DNA from: JAAYAN01 sp964437215
Lineage (GTDB): Bacteria; Bacteroidota; Ignavibacteria; Ignavibacteriales; Melioribacteraceae
Reading direction: 5' to 3'
Assembly: GCA_964437215.1 (NCBI GenBank)
Contig: CAYTFZ010000061.1
Span: forward strand, 1 to 15,511
Length of the DNA stretch: 15,511 bases
In this document: in pieces, positions 7,301-14,465 of the stretch
Layout: each line of letters begins with the position of its first letter
Position numbering within the stretch: the first letter of the stretch is position 1
Position numbers and translations under genes: made by a program
The notes under the pieces: model-generated
Databases searched by the model: none
What the model was told of the DNA's origin: nothing
Seen by the model: only the letters and a program-made list of their open reading frames with translations

Positions 7301-7729
7301 ATGATTTATACGAAAACTGGCGAGTATGCAATACGTGCAATATTATATCTTGCGCGTCAGCCGAAAGAAGCATTGGTGATGTCGTCGGAAATAGCAGAAA
7401 GTGAAGAAATACCTTCTCACTATCTTGCAAAGATATTACAGAGAATGGCAAAATACGGATATGTAGATTCATTTAAAGGCAGAGGCGGAGGATTTAAAAT
7501 TACTGAACTCGCACAAAGAAGTTCAATCCTCGAAATTGTTGAAAGAGTGGAAGGACCTGTTATTAATTTAAAATGTGTTACAGGACTTAAAGAATGCTCA
7601 GACGAAAATCCTTGTCCTTTACACGAAGAATGGGCTGAATTAAGAAACAGAATTTATAATCTGATTTCCAGCAAATCTGTTCAGGAAGTTGCCGATAAAT
7701 ATTCGGCTACGCTTAAAACAAGCAGATAG
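7301..7729 (+). CDS. Rrf2-family transcriptional regulator, probable Fe-S type
   Basis: A 142-residue DNA-binding protein of the IscR/NsrR/CymR family. The N-terminal winged helix-turn-helix is typical (YTKTGEYAIRAILYLA at 3-18, the recognition region about 28-50, and the wing KGRGGGFKI at 59-67). Three cysteines and a histidine follow as C92-x6-C99-x5-C105-x2-H108. IscR uses C-x5-C-x5-C-x2-H for its [2Fe-2S] cluster, so an iron-sulfur cluster sensing redox state, iron or nitric oxide is likely. The spacing here is one residue longer. The ATG start has GTGAGG 7 bases upstream. It lies between yigZ and the transhydrogenase loci; regulation of the Fe-S-rich nfnAB or of pnt is possible but unproven. 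Confidence 0.92.
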   Translation: MIYTKTGEYAIRAILYLARQPKEALVMSSEIAESEEIPSHYLAKILQRMAKYGYVDSFKGRGGGFKITELAQRSSILEIVERVEGPVINLKCVTGLKECSDENPCPLHEEWAELRNRIYNLISSKSVQEVADKYSATLKTSR

Positions 7730-7733
7730 TTAC

Positions 7734-7817
7734 AGACTGTTTTAAAGGTGGTAAATTTGGGAACTCTTTTTATTTAATTTATTAATTTATTAAACAATCG
7801 GGCTTTTAAAACAGTCT
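7734..7817. terminator. Long inverted repeat between convergent genes, possible bidirectional terminator
   Basis: AGACTGTTTTAAA (7734-7746) is repeated exactly in inverted orientation as TTTAAAACAGTCT (7805-7817), a perfect 13-bp stem enclosing 58 bases. It begins 4 bases after the rrf2 stop and ends directly at the stop codon of the convergent methyltransferase gene. On the plus strand it is followed by TTATTTTTTTA. The large, very AT-rich loop is unusual for a terminator, so the role is tentative although the repeat itself is certain. Confidence 0.45.
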
Positions 7818-8459
7818 TTATTTTTTTATCCCCACACCAACTCCGTCGCCGATAGGATAAATTTTAGCTTCAAGAATTTCGTTCGAGCAAAACATTCTGT
7901 TAAACTCTTTAATAACTGATGCTGATTTTTTTAATTTCTCCGGAATCTCTTTTAATGCAATATTCCCTTTCCATAAAAGATTATCAACAAATAAAATCCC
8001 TTTCAGGTTTAGTTTAGGAATTATTAAATTAAAAAGCACAAGATAATCCTCTTTATCGGAATCCAGAAAAACAAAATCATATTTTTTTTCGAGTTCCGGG
8101 ATAATCTTTAATGCATCGCCTTCAATAATATTTATTTTTTCTGATAAACCTGATCTTTCAATAAACCTGCGTGCAAGCGGAACATTGTTTCTGCTTAATT
8201 CAATTGAATCTATGCTTGCGTTTTCTGCAAGATTTTTTGCCATAAGAATTGTTGAATAACCGATGGCTGTTCCTATTTCAAGAACATTTGCCGGCTCTTT
8301 AATTTTTACTAATTGCTGAAGAAATTCAGATGCTTTCCAATCGAGAATCGGGATTTTATTCAACAATGCATAATTTTCCATTTCACCCGTCAATTCATCG
8401 ATATTGCCGCGTAATTCTTTCAGATATTCAATCTGCTCAGTTCCGGTTATATTTGGCAT
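7818..8459 (-). CDS. Class I SAM-dependent O-methyltransferase (TrmR/COMT family)
   Basis: A 213-residue cytosolic methyltransferase of the O-methyltransferase family 3. It has the SAM-binding motif VLEIGTAIGYST (59-70), an acidic ribose-binding strand (IDSIELS, 83-89) and the metal-binding set D133 (FLDSDKEDY) and D159/N160 (DNLLWKG). The closest characterised bacterial relatives I can name are TrmR/YrrM, which methylates 5-hydroxyuridine in tRNA wobble position 34, and catechol or caffeoyl-CoA type O-methyltransferases; the sequence alone does not decide. The ATG follows the pntB stop after only 3 bp, so it is the last gene of the pnt operon, with weak ribosome binding and probable translational coupling. 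No obvious metabolic link to transhydrogenase is known to me. Confidence 0.88.
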   Translation of the reverse strand: MPNITGTEQIEYLKELRGNIDELTGEMENYALLNKIPILDWKASEFLQQLVKIKEPANVLEIGTAIGYSTILMAKNLAENASIDSIELSRNNVPLARRFIERSGLSEKINIIEGDALKIIPELEKKYDFVFLDSDKEDYLVLFNLIIPKLNLKGILFVDNLLWKGNIALKEIPEKLKKSASVIKEFNRMFCSNEILEAKIYPIGDGVGVGIKK

Positions 8460-8462
8460 ATA

Positions 8463-9851
8463 CTATAAAGCTTTAATTTCTTGAACAAGTTTTGATACCG
8501 CTTCTTTTGCATCTCCGAAATACATCAAAGAGTTATTTCCGTAAAAAAGTTCGTTTTCAATTCCTGCATAACCCGGGTTCATCGATCTTTTATTAATTAT
8601 AACTGTTTTTGCATAATCAACATTTAATATCGGCATACCGAATATTGGACTATTTTTATCGTGGCGCGCCGCAGGATTTACAACATCGTTTGCGCCAATT
8701 ACAAGAACAATATCTACATTGTTAAAATCATCATTAATATCTTCTAATGCATACAGCTTGTCGTACGGGACATTTGCTTCAGCTAATAAAACATTCATAT
8801 GTCCCGGCATTCTTCCGGCAACCGGATGAATAGCAAATCTTACATTTATATTACGTCCTTCAAGCACATTCATTAAATCCCGAATTGCATGCTGCGCCTG
8901 AGCAACAGCCATTCCGTATCCAGGAACAATTACAACATTTGATGCAGCATCAAAAAGCATTGCTGCTTCTTCGGAATCGACCGATTTTACTTCACCTTTA
9001 ATAGAACTTTGTACTGCACCTGCGGAAGAACTTCCTGCATCAGCCCAACCGCCCAAAACTACATTCATTAACGAACGATTCATTCCTTTACACATAATTA
9101 ATGTAAGAATTATACCAGATGCTCCCACCAGTGCGCCTGCAATTATAAGCATATTATTATTAAGCACAAAACCAGTTGCAGACGCTGCCAGCCCCGAATA
9201 GGAATTAAGCAGCGAAACAGCCACTGGCATATCAGCTCCGCCGATTGGAAGTACAATCAATATTCCTAATAAAAGAGAAACTGCAGTAATTACAAGTATT
9301 AAATTTGATATTCCTGAATTTAAGGTAAAATATACTCCTGCTACAAGAACTGCTAAGATAAGAAGAAGATTTAAAGGATGCTGCAAAGGGTACTTAACTA
9401 CTTTTCCTGTTACAATTCCCTGAAGTTTTCCAAAAGCTACAAGCGAACCGGTAAAAGTAACAGCGCCAATAAAAACACTTAAAACTATAGAAACTGTTGA
9501 AGTAATGTTAAGCGTATTATCATTTAAAAACTTAAAATATTCCGCTAAAGCTACCAGCACCGAAGCGCCGCCGCCGAACCCGTTAAGCAGACCAACCATT
9601 TGAGGCATACCTGTCATCGGTATTTTTAACGCAAGAACAACACCAATTACAGATCCTGTTAAAATTCCAATAATTATGTACTCATAAGAAAGGATATGTT
9701 TATCAAACAGCGTAATCACAATTGCTATCAGCATTCCTAAAGAAGAAAGAAAATTCCCCTGCCGCGCTGTTTTTGGCGAGCTGAGTTTTTTTATTCCTAA
9801 AATAAAGAGAACGGATGCGCACAAATAAACTATATAAGATAATATTTCCAT
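8463..9851 (-). CDS. pntB: NAD(P) transhydrogenase subunit beta
   Basis: Membrane subunit carrying part of the proton channel (domain II) and the NADP(H)-binding domain III. The 462-residue length is that of a full PntB. The first ~260 residues hold about eight to nine hydrophobic helices. Domain III shows VPGYGMAVAQAQHA (about 309-322), HPVAGRMPGHMNVLLAEA, VIGANDVVNPAA and the C-terminal KRSMNPGYAGIENELFY. At residue 90 (GLLNGFGGG) there is Asn where the E. coli protein has the proton-channel His91; this is a known natural variant class as far as I recall. The ATG is preceded by AGGCGG, which overlaps the pntAB stop region (8-bp gap). It works with the two alpha polypeptides encoded just upstream. 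Confidence 0.97.
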   Translation of the reverse strand: MEILSYIVYLCASVLFILGIKKLSSPKTARQGNFLSSLGMLIAIVITLFDKHILSYEYIIIGILTGSVIGVVLALKIPMTGMPQMVGLLNGFGGGASVLVALAEYFKFLNDNTLNITSTVSIVLSVFIGAVTFTGSLVAFGKLQGIVTGKVVKYPLQHPLNLLLILAVLVAGVYFTLNSGISNLILVITAVSLLLGILIVLPIGGADMPVAVSLLNSYSGLAASATGFVLNNNMLIIAGALVGASGIILTLIMCKGMNRSLMNVVLGGWADAGSSSAGAVQSSIKGEVKSVDSEEAAMLFDAASNVVIVPGYGMAVAQAQHAIRDLMNVLEGRNINVRFAIHPVAGRMPGHMNVLLAEANVPYDKLYALEDINDDFNNVDIVLVIGANDVVNPAARHDKNSPIFGMPILNVDYAKTVIINKRSMNPGYAGIENELFYGNNSLMYFGDAKEAVSKLVQEIKAL

Positions 9852-9859
9852 TAAGCCGC

Positions 9860-10147
9860 CTATTTCTTTTTGAACATTTTCAACATTCTGTCCGTTACTA
9901 AAAATCCCCCCACAACATTTATCTGAGCAAATATTAACGCAATCATTCCCAAAATTGTTGTAACGGTAAATTCTTCCAATCCCGCACTTATTAAAGCACC
10001 TATAACCGTAATGCCGGATATCGCATTAGATCCGGACATAAGCGGAGTGTGCAGCGTAGGCGGAACTTTTGTAATCAGCTCAAATCCTACAAATACAGCA
10101 AGAACAAAAACATATATCTGCATAAGTAATTGAATTATTTCTGTCAT
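9860..10147 (-). CDS. pntAB: NAD(P) transhydrogenase subunit alpha, membrane part (alpha-2)
   Basis: A 95-residue integral membrane polypeptide with three predicted helices (about 5-24, 42-60, 62-82) and a basic C-terminus. The signature PPTLHTPLMSGSNAISGITVIGAL is diagnostic of the transmembrane part of the transhydrogenase alpha subunit. The gene is split from the soluble NAD(H)-binding part, as in Rhodospirillum rubrum and many other bacteria, rather than fused as in E. coli PntA. The ATG has AAAGG at about 6 bases spacing. It lies 37 bp after pntAA and 8 bp before pntB, so the three genes should be co-transcribed in stoichiometric order. Confidence 0.96.
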   Translation of the reverse strand: MTEIIQLLMQIYVFVLAVFVGFELITKVPPTLHTPLMSGSNAISGITVIGALISAGLEEFTVTTILGMIALIFAQINVVGGFLVTDRMLKMFKKK

Positions 10148-10184
10148 TTTATACCTTTCGGTTTAATTTTCATTAAAATATTAT

Positions 10185-11330
10185 TTATTTCAACAATTGT
10201 TTAGTTCTTTCGTGAACAACCGCACCGTTAAAGGTGATTAAAGAACCTTTTACAATTTCATCTTCTATGTTCAAATTCAGATTTGCATTTTTTGAAATAT
10301 GCATCAAAAGATTATAAATGTTTTTTGAGTATAACTCGCTGGCGTGAACAGCAACAAGTGAAGGAATATTTGGCTCACCTATTATTTTAACACCATATTT
10401 AGTTGCGGTTTTACCTAACTCGCTTATTTCGCAATTTCCGCCGTATTCAACAGCCATATCCAGAACTACGCTTCCTTTTCTCATATTTTTAATCATTTCT
10501 TCCGTAACAAGAACTGGAGCTTTTTTACCCGGAATAAGAGCTGTAGTAATTACAATATCCGCTTCGGTTATATGTTTGAAGATAAGGTCTTTCTGTTTTT
10601 GAAGAAATTCTGCCGATTGCTCCTTTGCATACCCGCCGGAATCCTGCATATTTTCATCTGTTTTCACTTCAATAAATCTGCCGCCAAGACTTTGGACTTC
10701 TTCTTTTGCCGAAGGGCGAATATCCGAAACTTCAACAACAGCTCCCAGACGTTTTGCTGTTCCTAATGCCTGCAGCCCTGCAACTCCGGCTCCCATAATT
10801 ACAACTTTTGCCGGAGAAATTGTGCCGGCTGCTGTCATCATTAAAGGAAAAACTTTGCCTAGTTCATTCGCACACATAATAACGCTTTTATATCCTGCAA
10901 GATTTGCCTGTGAGCTTAATGCATCCATTTTCTGTGCTAATGTCGTTCGCGGAATCTGATCCATTGATATAACATTTATATTTTTCGCAGCGCATTTTTC
11001 TGCCAGTTCCGGATAATAAAGCGGATATAAAAAAGTTATAAGAAGTGAATCCTTTTTGAAGTAATCCAGTTCGTGTTTACCGGATTTTTTATTTTCAATA
11101 GGTCGTTGCACTTTAAGAATAATATCGGCGTCAGCGTATAAATCGGATAATTCTGTTATTACTTCTGCACCGGCTTTTTTATACATTTCATTGGTAAATC
11201 CTGCATTTATGCCTGCTTCCTTTTCAACTTTAACAATAAATCCTTCTTTAATCAGTTTTTGCACCAAGTCCGGCGTTATTGCTACTCTGTTTTCTCCTGT
11301 AAAAATTTCTTTCGGTACGGCTATAATCAC
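10185..11330 (-). CDS. pntAA: NAD(P) transhydrogenase subunit alpha, soluble part (alpha-1)
   Basis: The peripheral domain I that binds NAD(H) and exchanges hydride with NADP(H) on PntB. At 381 residues it has the length of split-type alpha-1 subunits. It starts with VPKEIFTGENRVAITP, carries the so-called RQD loop (R, Q and D with spacing matching R127, Q132 and D135 of R. rubrum, in PRTTLAQKMDALSSQA) and a Rossmann motif GAGVAGLQALGTAKRLGA (about 175-192). The related alanine dehydrogenase is excluded by the adjoining pntAB and pntB. The start codon is GTG (11330-11328) with AGAGG five bases upstream. It is the first gene of the operon and divergent from nfnA. Confidence 0.97.
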   Translation of the reverse strand: MIIAVPKEIFTGENRVAITPDLVQKLIKEGFIVKVEKEAGINAGFTNEMYKKAGAEVITELSDLYADADIILKVQRPIENKKSGKHELDYFKKDSLLITFLYPLYYPELAEKCAAKNINVISMDQIPRTTLAQKMDALSSQANLAGYKSVIMCANELGKVFPLMMTAAGTISPAKVVIMGAGVAGLQALGTAKRLGAVVEVSDIRPSAKEEVQSLGGRFIEVKTDENMQDSGGYAKEQSAEFLQKQKDLIFKHITEADIVITTALIPGKKAPVLVTEEMIKNMRKGSVVLDMAVEYGGNCEISELGKTATKYGVKIIGEPNIPSLVAVHASELYSKNIYNLLMHISKNANLNLNIEDEIVKGSLITFNGAVVHERTKQLLK

Positions 11331-11457
11331 AATATCCTCTGTTAAATTTATGTTTAGATAAAATAACCATATTTCTGATGAAAAAATTCAAATAATTTCC
11401 GGAATTGAAAATATTTTAATAATTTTACCTGACTTTTTTTAACAAATACTGAAATAA
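11331..11457. promoter_or_regulatory. Divergent control region between pntAA and nfnA
   Basis: These 127 bp must hold the promoters of both transhydrogenase operons. The region is about 80% A+T and contains the 8-bp palindrome TTCCGGAA (11397-11404) near its centre and the palindrome AAAATATTTT (11408-11417). A plus-strand TTGAAA (11405-11410) has no convincing -10 partner at the right distance, and a minus-strand TTGAAT with a TATTTT is spaced too far, so I do not mark individual promoters. No ribosome binding site precedes nfnA. Confidence 0.45.
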
Positions 11458-12315
11458 ATGAATAAAATACTCTTCAAACAGAAATTATCGGATAATGTAT
11501 ATTTAATGAGGATTCATAACCCCCTAATATGCAACGAAAGAAAAGCCGGCCAGTTTATTATTCTTCAGCTCGATGACGATTTTGGCGAAAGAATACCTCT
11601 TACAATTGCAGATGCAGATGAAAAAGAAGGTTCCATTACATTAATTTTTCAAGTTGTTGGTAAAACAACCGACGAATTATCGAGACTTAACGAAGGCGAT
11701 AAAATAGCCAATCTTGCTGGTCCGCTGGGTTCTCCTACACATATTGAAAAATTCGGCAAAGTTGTATGCGTTGGCGGCGGAATCGGAGTTGCGCCTCTTC
11801 ATCCTATCGTTCAGGCAATGAAAAAAGCCGGGAATGAAGTTATAACAATATTGGGCGCGCGAAATAAAGAACTTATCATCCTAGAAAAAGAAATGGCAGC
11901 ATATTCCGACAAGCAAATAATCTGCACAGATGACGGTTCCTATGGATTAAAAGCGCTTGTTACCCAGCCGCTTAAAGAACTTTGCGAAGAAAATCCTAAA
12001 CCGGATCTGGTTATTGCTATAGGTCCCCCTGTAATGATGAAATTCTGCTCCGAAACAACCCGCCCTTACAAAGTAAAAACACTTGTTTCGTTAAATACAA
12101 TAATGGTTGATGGAACCGGTATGTGCGGCGGTTGCAGAGTAAATATTGGCAACGAAGTAAAATTTGTTTGCGTTGACGGTCCCGAATTCGACGGGCATCT
12201 TGTTGATTTCGACAATATGATTGCAAGGCTTAATTCTTATAAAAAGATCGAGCAAAAAACTCATAAATGTAATTTAGATAAATATCTTGAGCAAAAAATA
12301 AATGACAACATATAA
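11458..12315 (+). CDS. nfnA: NADH-dependent ferredoxin:NADP+ oxidoreductase, small subunit
   Basis: The small subunit of NfnAB (also called NfnSL or sulfide dehydrogenase SudB), a soluble flavin enzyme that couples NADH and reduced ferredoxin oxidation to NADP+ reduction by electron bifurcation in reverse or forward direction. The 285-residue protein shows a flavodoxin-reductase-like FAD domain (ERIPLTI, 44-50), an NAD-binding GGGIGVAPL (106-114) and a [2Fe-2S] site with C223, C226 and C238 (GTGMCGGCR and FVC). D218 precedes the cysteines, where the Thermotoga enzyme uses an Asp as fourth ligand. It overlaps nfnB by 14 bp, a typical coupled arrangement. Related dihydroorotate dehydrogenase electron-transfer subunits are excluded by the downstream partner. 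Confidence 0.93.
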   Translation: MNKILFKQKLSDNVYLMRIHNPLICNERKAGQFIILQLDDDFGERIPLTIADADEKEGSITLIFQVVGKTTDELSRLNEGDKIANLAGPLGSPTHIEKFGKVVCVGGGIGVAPLHPIVQAMKKAGNEVITILGARNKELIILEKEMAAYSDKQIICTDDGSYGLKALVTQPLKELCEENPKPDLVIAIGPPVMMKFCSETTRPYKVKTLVSLNTIMVDGTGMCGGCRVNIGNEVKFVCVDGPEFDGHLVDFDNMIARLNSYKKIEQKTHKCNLDKYLEQKINDNI

Positions 12316-13783
12316 AAAATTTAGTGAATACGAATTATCTCTTCTAAATGATTCGGAAAAAAGAGCATCTTTAAAAACAAAAGACAGAATGGCAATTCCT
12401 CCGCAGGAAATGCCTCATCAAAATAATGTTGAACGAAGAAGTAATCTTGAAGAAGTTGCAGTCGGTTATACTCTCGAACAAGCAAGAATTGAAGCAATGA
12501 GATGCCTTCAATGCGCAAAACCAAAATGTATTGATGATTGTCCGGTAAACATAAACATTCCGGCATTTATTAAACAAATAGCCGAAAACAATTTACCGGC
12601 AGCAGCCGAAATTCTTAAAGAGACTACTCTGCTCCCTGCAATTTGCGGGAGAGTTTGTCCTCAGGAAAGTCAATGTCAGCAAAACTGCACTGTGGGAAAA
12701 GCTCTGAAAGATGTTGATAAATCTGTTGCAATTGGCAGACTTGAAAGATTTGTTGCAGATTGGGAAAGAACCAGCAATTTAGCAGCAGTTCCAAAAATAA
12801 AACCGGAAACAGGAAAAAAAGTTGCCGTAATAGGCAGCGGTCCTGCAGGACTTGTTGTTGCTGCCGACGTTAGACGCGAGGGTCATTCTGTTACAATATT
12901 TGAAGCTTTTCATAAATTAGGCGGCGTAATGCGCTATGGTATTCCCGAATTCCGTCTTCCGAACGATATTGTTGATAAAGAAATTGATATGCTAAAACAA
13001 ATGGGCGTGGAATTCCGCACTAATTTTATTATCGGGAAAACCCGCAAACTTCAGGACTTAATTGAGAAAGACGGTTATGAAGCTGTATTTGTAGGTACCG
13101 GAGCCGGTCTTCCAGTTTTTATGAATATTGAAGGTGAAAATTTAGTGGGTGTTTTTTCTGCAAACGAATATCTTACACGCGCTAATTTAATGCGTGCATT
13201 CGATAAAATGAAAGCTGATACTCCTATTTACGAATCGGAGACTGTTGCAGTGCTTGGCGGCGGTAACGTGGCTATGGATGCAGCACGGATGGCTGTAAGA
13301 CTTGGAGCAAAAAAAGTATATGTTATCTACCGAAGAACTGAAAAAGAAATGCCAGCCCGCGCCGAAGAAGTTCAGCATGCAAAAGAAGAAGGAATTGAAT
13401 TCAGATTTCTGGAAAATGCAAAAAGAATTTTAGGCGATGAAAATAAAAGAGTAAGAGCAATTGAATGTTTAAGATACGAGCTTGGCGAACCGGATGAATC
13501 GGGACGCCGCAGACCTGTTAAGATTGAAAACAGCGAATTTATTCTTGATGTTGATACTGTTATTGTGGCTATCGGTAATAACAGCAATCCTTTAATTAAA
13601 CAATCAACCCCTCAGATTGAGACAACCCGCTGGGGAAATATTGTAGTTGATGATAATCAGAAGACATCGATGGACAGAGTTTTTGCCGGAGGCGATATAG
13701 TTTTAGGCGCAGCCACAGTAATTTTAGCAATGGGAGAAGGCAAAAAAGCCGCCGAATCTATTAATAAACTGCTTGCAAGTTGA
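12302..13783 (+). CDS. nfnB: NADH-dependent ferredoxin:NADP+ oxidoreductase, large subunit
   Basis: The large subunit of NfnAB, homologous to the small chain of glutamate synthase (GltD) and often annotated so. Its 493 residues contain two cysteine groups for [4Fe-4S] clusters (C68, C71, C76, C80 and C115, C119, C125, C129), then an FAD-binding motif VIGSGPAGL (about 175-183), the LGGVMRYGIPEFRLP block, and an NADP-binding motif VLGGGNVAMDAARMA (about 317-331). The C-terminal VFAGGDIVLGAATVILAMGEGKKAA closes the FAD site. It carries the bifurcating FAD. The ATG lies inside the end of nfnA. No glutamate synthase large subunit gene is nearby, and the nfnA partner supports Nfn rather than GltD. 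Confidence 0.93.
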   Translation: MTTYKKFSEYELSLLNDSEKRASLKTKDRMAIPPQEMPHQNNVERRSNLEEVAVGYTLEQARIEAMRCLQCAKPKCIDDCPVNINIPAFIKQIAENNLPAAAEILKETTLLPAICGRVCPQESQCQQNCTVGKALKDVDKSVAIGRLERFVADWERTSNLAAVPKIKPETGKKVAVIGSGPAGLVVAADVRREGHSVTIFEAFHKLGGVMRYGIPEFRLPNDIVDKEIDMLKQMGVEFRTNFIIGKTRKLQDLIEKDGYEAVFVGTGAGLPVFMNIEGENLVGVFSANEYLTRANLMRAFDKMKADTPIYESETVAVLGGGNVAMDAARMAVRLGAKKVYVIYRRTEKEMPARAEEVQHAKEEGIEFRFLENAKRILGDENKRVRAIECLRYELGEPDESGRRRPVKIENSEFILDVDTVIVAIGNNSNPLIKQSTPQIETTRWGNIVVDDNQKTSMDRVFAGGDIVLGAATVILAMGEGKKAAESINKLLAS

Positions 13784-13798
13784 AATTTTTAATTATTG

Positions 13799-13804
13799 TA
13801 TAAT
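13799..13804 (+). promoter_or_regulatory. Consensus TATAAT just upstream of the tetR-like gene
   Basis: A perfect -10 hexamer TATAAT lies in the 32-bp gap between nfnB and the TetR-family gene. The nearest TTGAAA (13780-13785) is only 13 bases upstream, too close for a standard promoter. Transcription from here would begin at about the start codon and exclude the GGAG ribosome binding site at 13807-13810. It may therefore be chance; the regulator is more likely read from the nfn promoter. Confidence 0.25.
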
Positions 13805-13815
13805 CCGGAGAGCTT

Positions 13816-14409
13816 GTGAGAACTAAAGAAGGAAACAAAGAGAAAGATATCTTATCTGCTGCAATTAAAAGATTTGCAGAGGATGGATATTTTAATGCTA
13901 AAATTTCCCAGATTGCCGAAGACGCAGGCGTTGCTACCGGCAGCGTTTATGTTTATTACAAGAATAAAGAAGACCTGCTTAATAAAATATTTATTAATCT
14001 ATGGTCCGAACTCCTTGAAAAGCTGAATGTAATACGCAATGATTTAGGAATTTCGCCGATGAATAAAATGAGTATGACTATCGATTCGGTATTTTCGGTA
14101 TTTTCGGAAAATCCCTCGCTTGCAACTGTGTTTGTTAACGAGCAGAATACTGTGTCCAACAAAGGGACCAAACCTTTCAGAACTTATTACAACAGATTTC
14201 TGGATATAGGCGAATCGATTGTAAAGGAAGGCATAAATTCAGGAGATTTTTCGGACGGAATAAATTTAAAGGTTTTTCGGCACTTTATTTTTGGTGCAAT
14301 CCGAAATTCGCTAAGTTTCTGGGCAATCAGCCACGATAAAATTTCATTGGAAATAATACGCGAACAAAGCAAATTCCTGCTTTTTAAAGGTATAGAAAAA
14401 CGTCATTGA
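13816..14409 (+). CDS. TetR/AcrR-family transcriptional regulator
   Basis: A 197-residue one-component repressor. The N-terminal helix-turn-helix is typical (DILSAAIKRFAEDGYFNAKISQIA from 11, with recognition helix and VATGSVYVYYKNKEDLL at 39-55). The C-terminal all-helical ligand domain and overall length resemble the acyl-CoA-responsive FadR group of Bacillus, but the ligand cannot be read from sequence. The start is GTG with GGAG (13807-13810) five bases upstream. With a 32-bp gap behind nfnB and no terminator between, it probably belongs to the nfn operon and may control it or its divergent neighbour. The gene ends at the terminator that closes the operon. Confidence 0.9.
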   Translation: MRTKEGNKEKDILSAAIKRFAEDGYFNAKISQIAEDAGVATGSVYVYYKNKEDLLNKIFINLWSELLEKLNVIRNDLGISPMNKMSMTIDSVFSVFSENPSLATVFVNEQNTVSNKGTKPFRTYYNRFLDIGESIVKEGINSGDFSDGINLKVFRHFIFGAIRNSLSFWAISHDKISLEIIREQSKFLLFKGIEKRH

Positions 14410-14437
14410 TATAATTGGCAGATAGATTTAGAAAATT

Positions 14438-14464
14438 AAAATCCGTTTTTTCAACGGATTTTTT
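14438..14464. terminator. Intrinsic terminator, probably bidirectional
   Basis: A perfect 10-bp stem AAAATCCGTT (14438-14447) and AACGGATTTT (14453-14462) with a 5-base loop TTTTC, ending in a T-run on the plus strand and preceded by A-rich sequence that gives T's on the minus strand. It sits between the convergent TetR-family gene and the last gene of the window and can serve both. Confidence 0.85.
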
Positions 14465-14465
14465 A

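Noticed and set aside
10185..11330. Alanine dehydrogenase
   Set aside because: The fold is shared, but the RQD-loop pattern and adjacency to pntAB and pntB identify the transhydrogenase alpha-1 subunit.
11405..11433. nfnA promoter using TTGAAA at 11405
   Set aside because: No acceptable -10 hexamer lies 15-19 bases downstream; the box is easily found by chance in such AT-rich DNA.
12302..13783. Glutamate synthase small subunit (gltD)
   Set aside because: The homology is real, but the overlapping nfnA-type gene upstream and the absence of a gltB gene fit NfnAB better.
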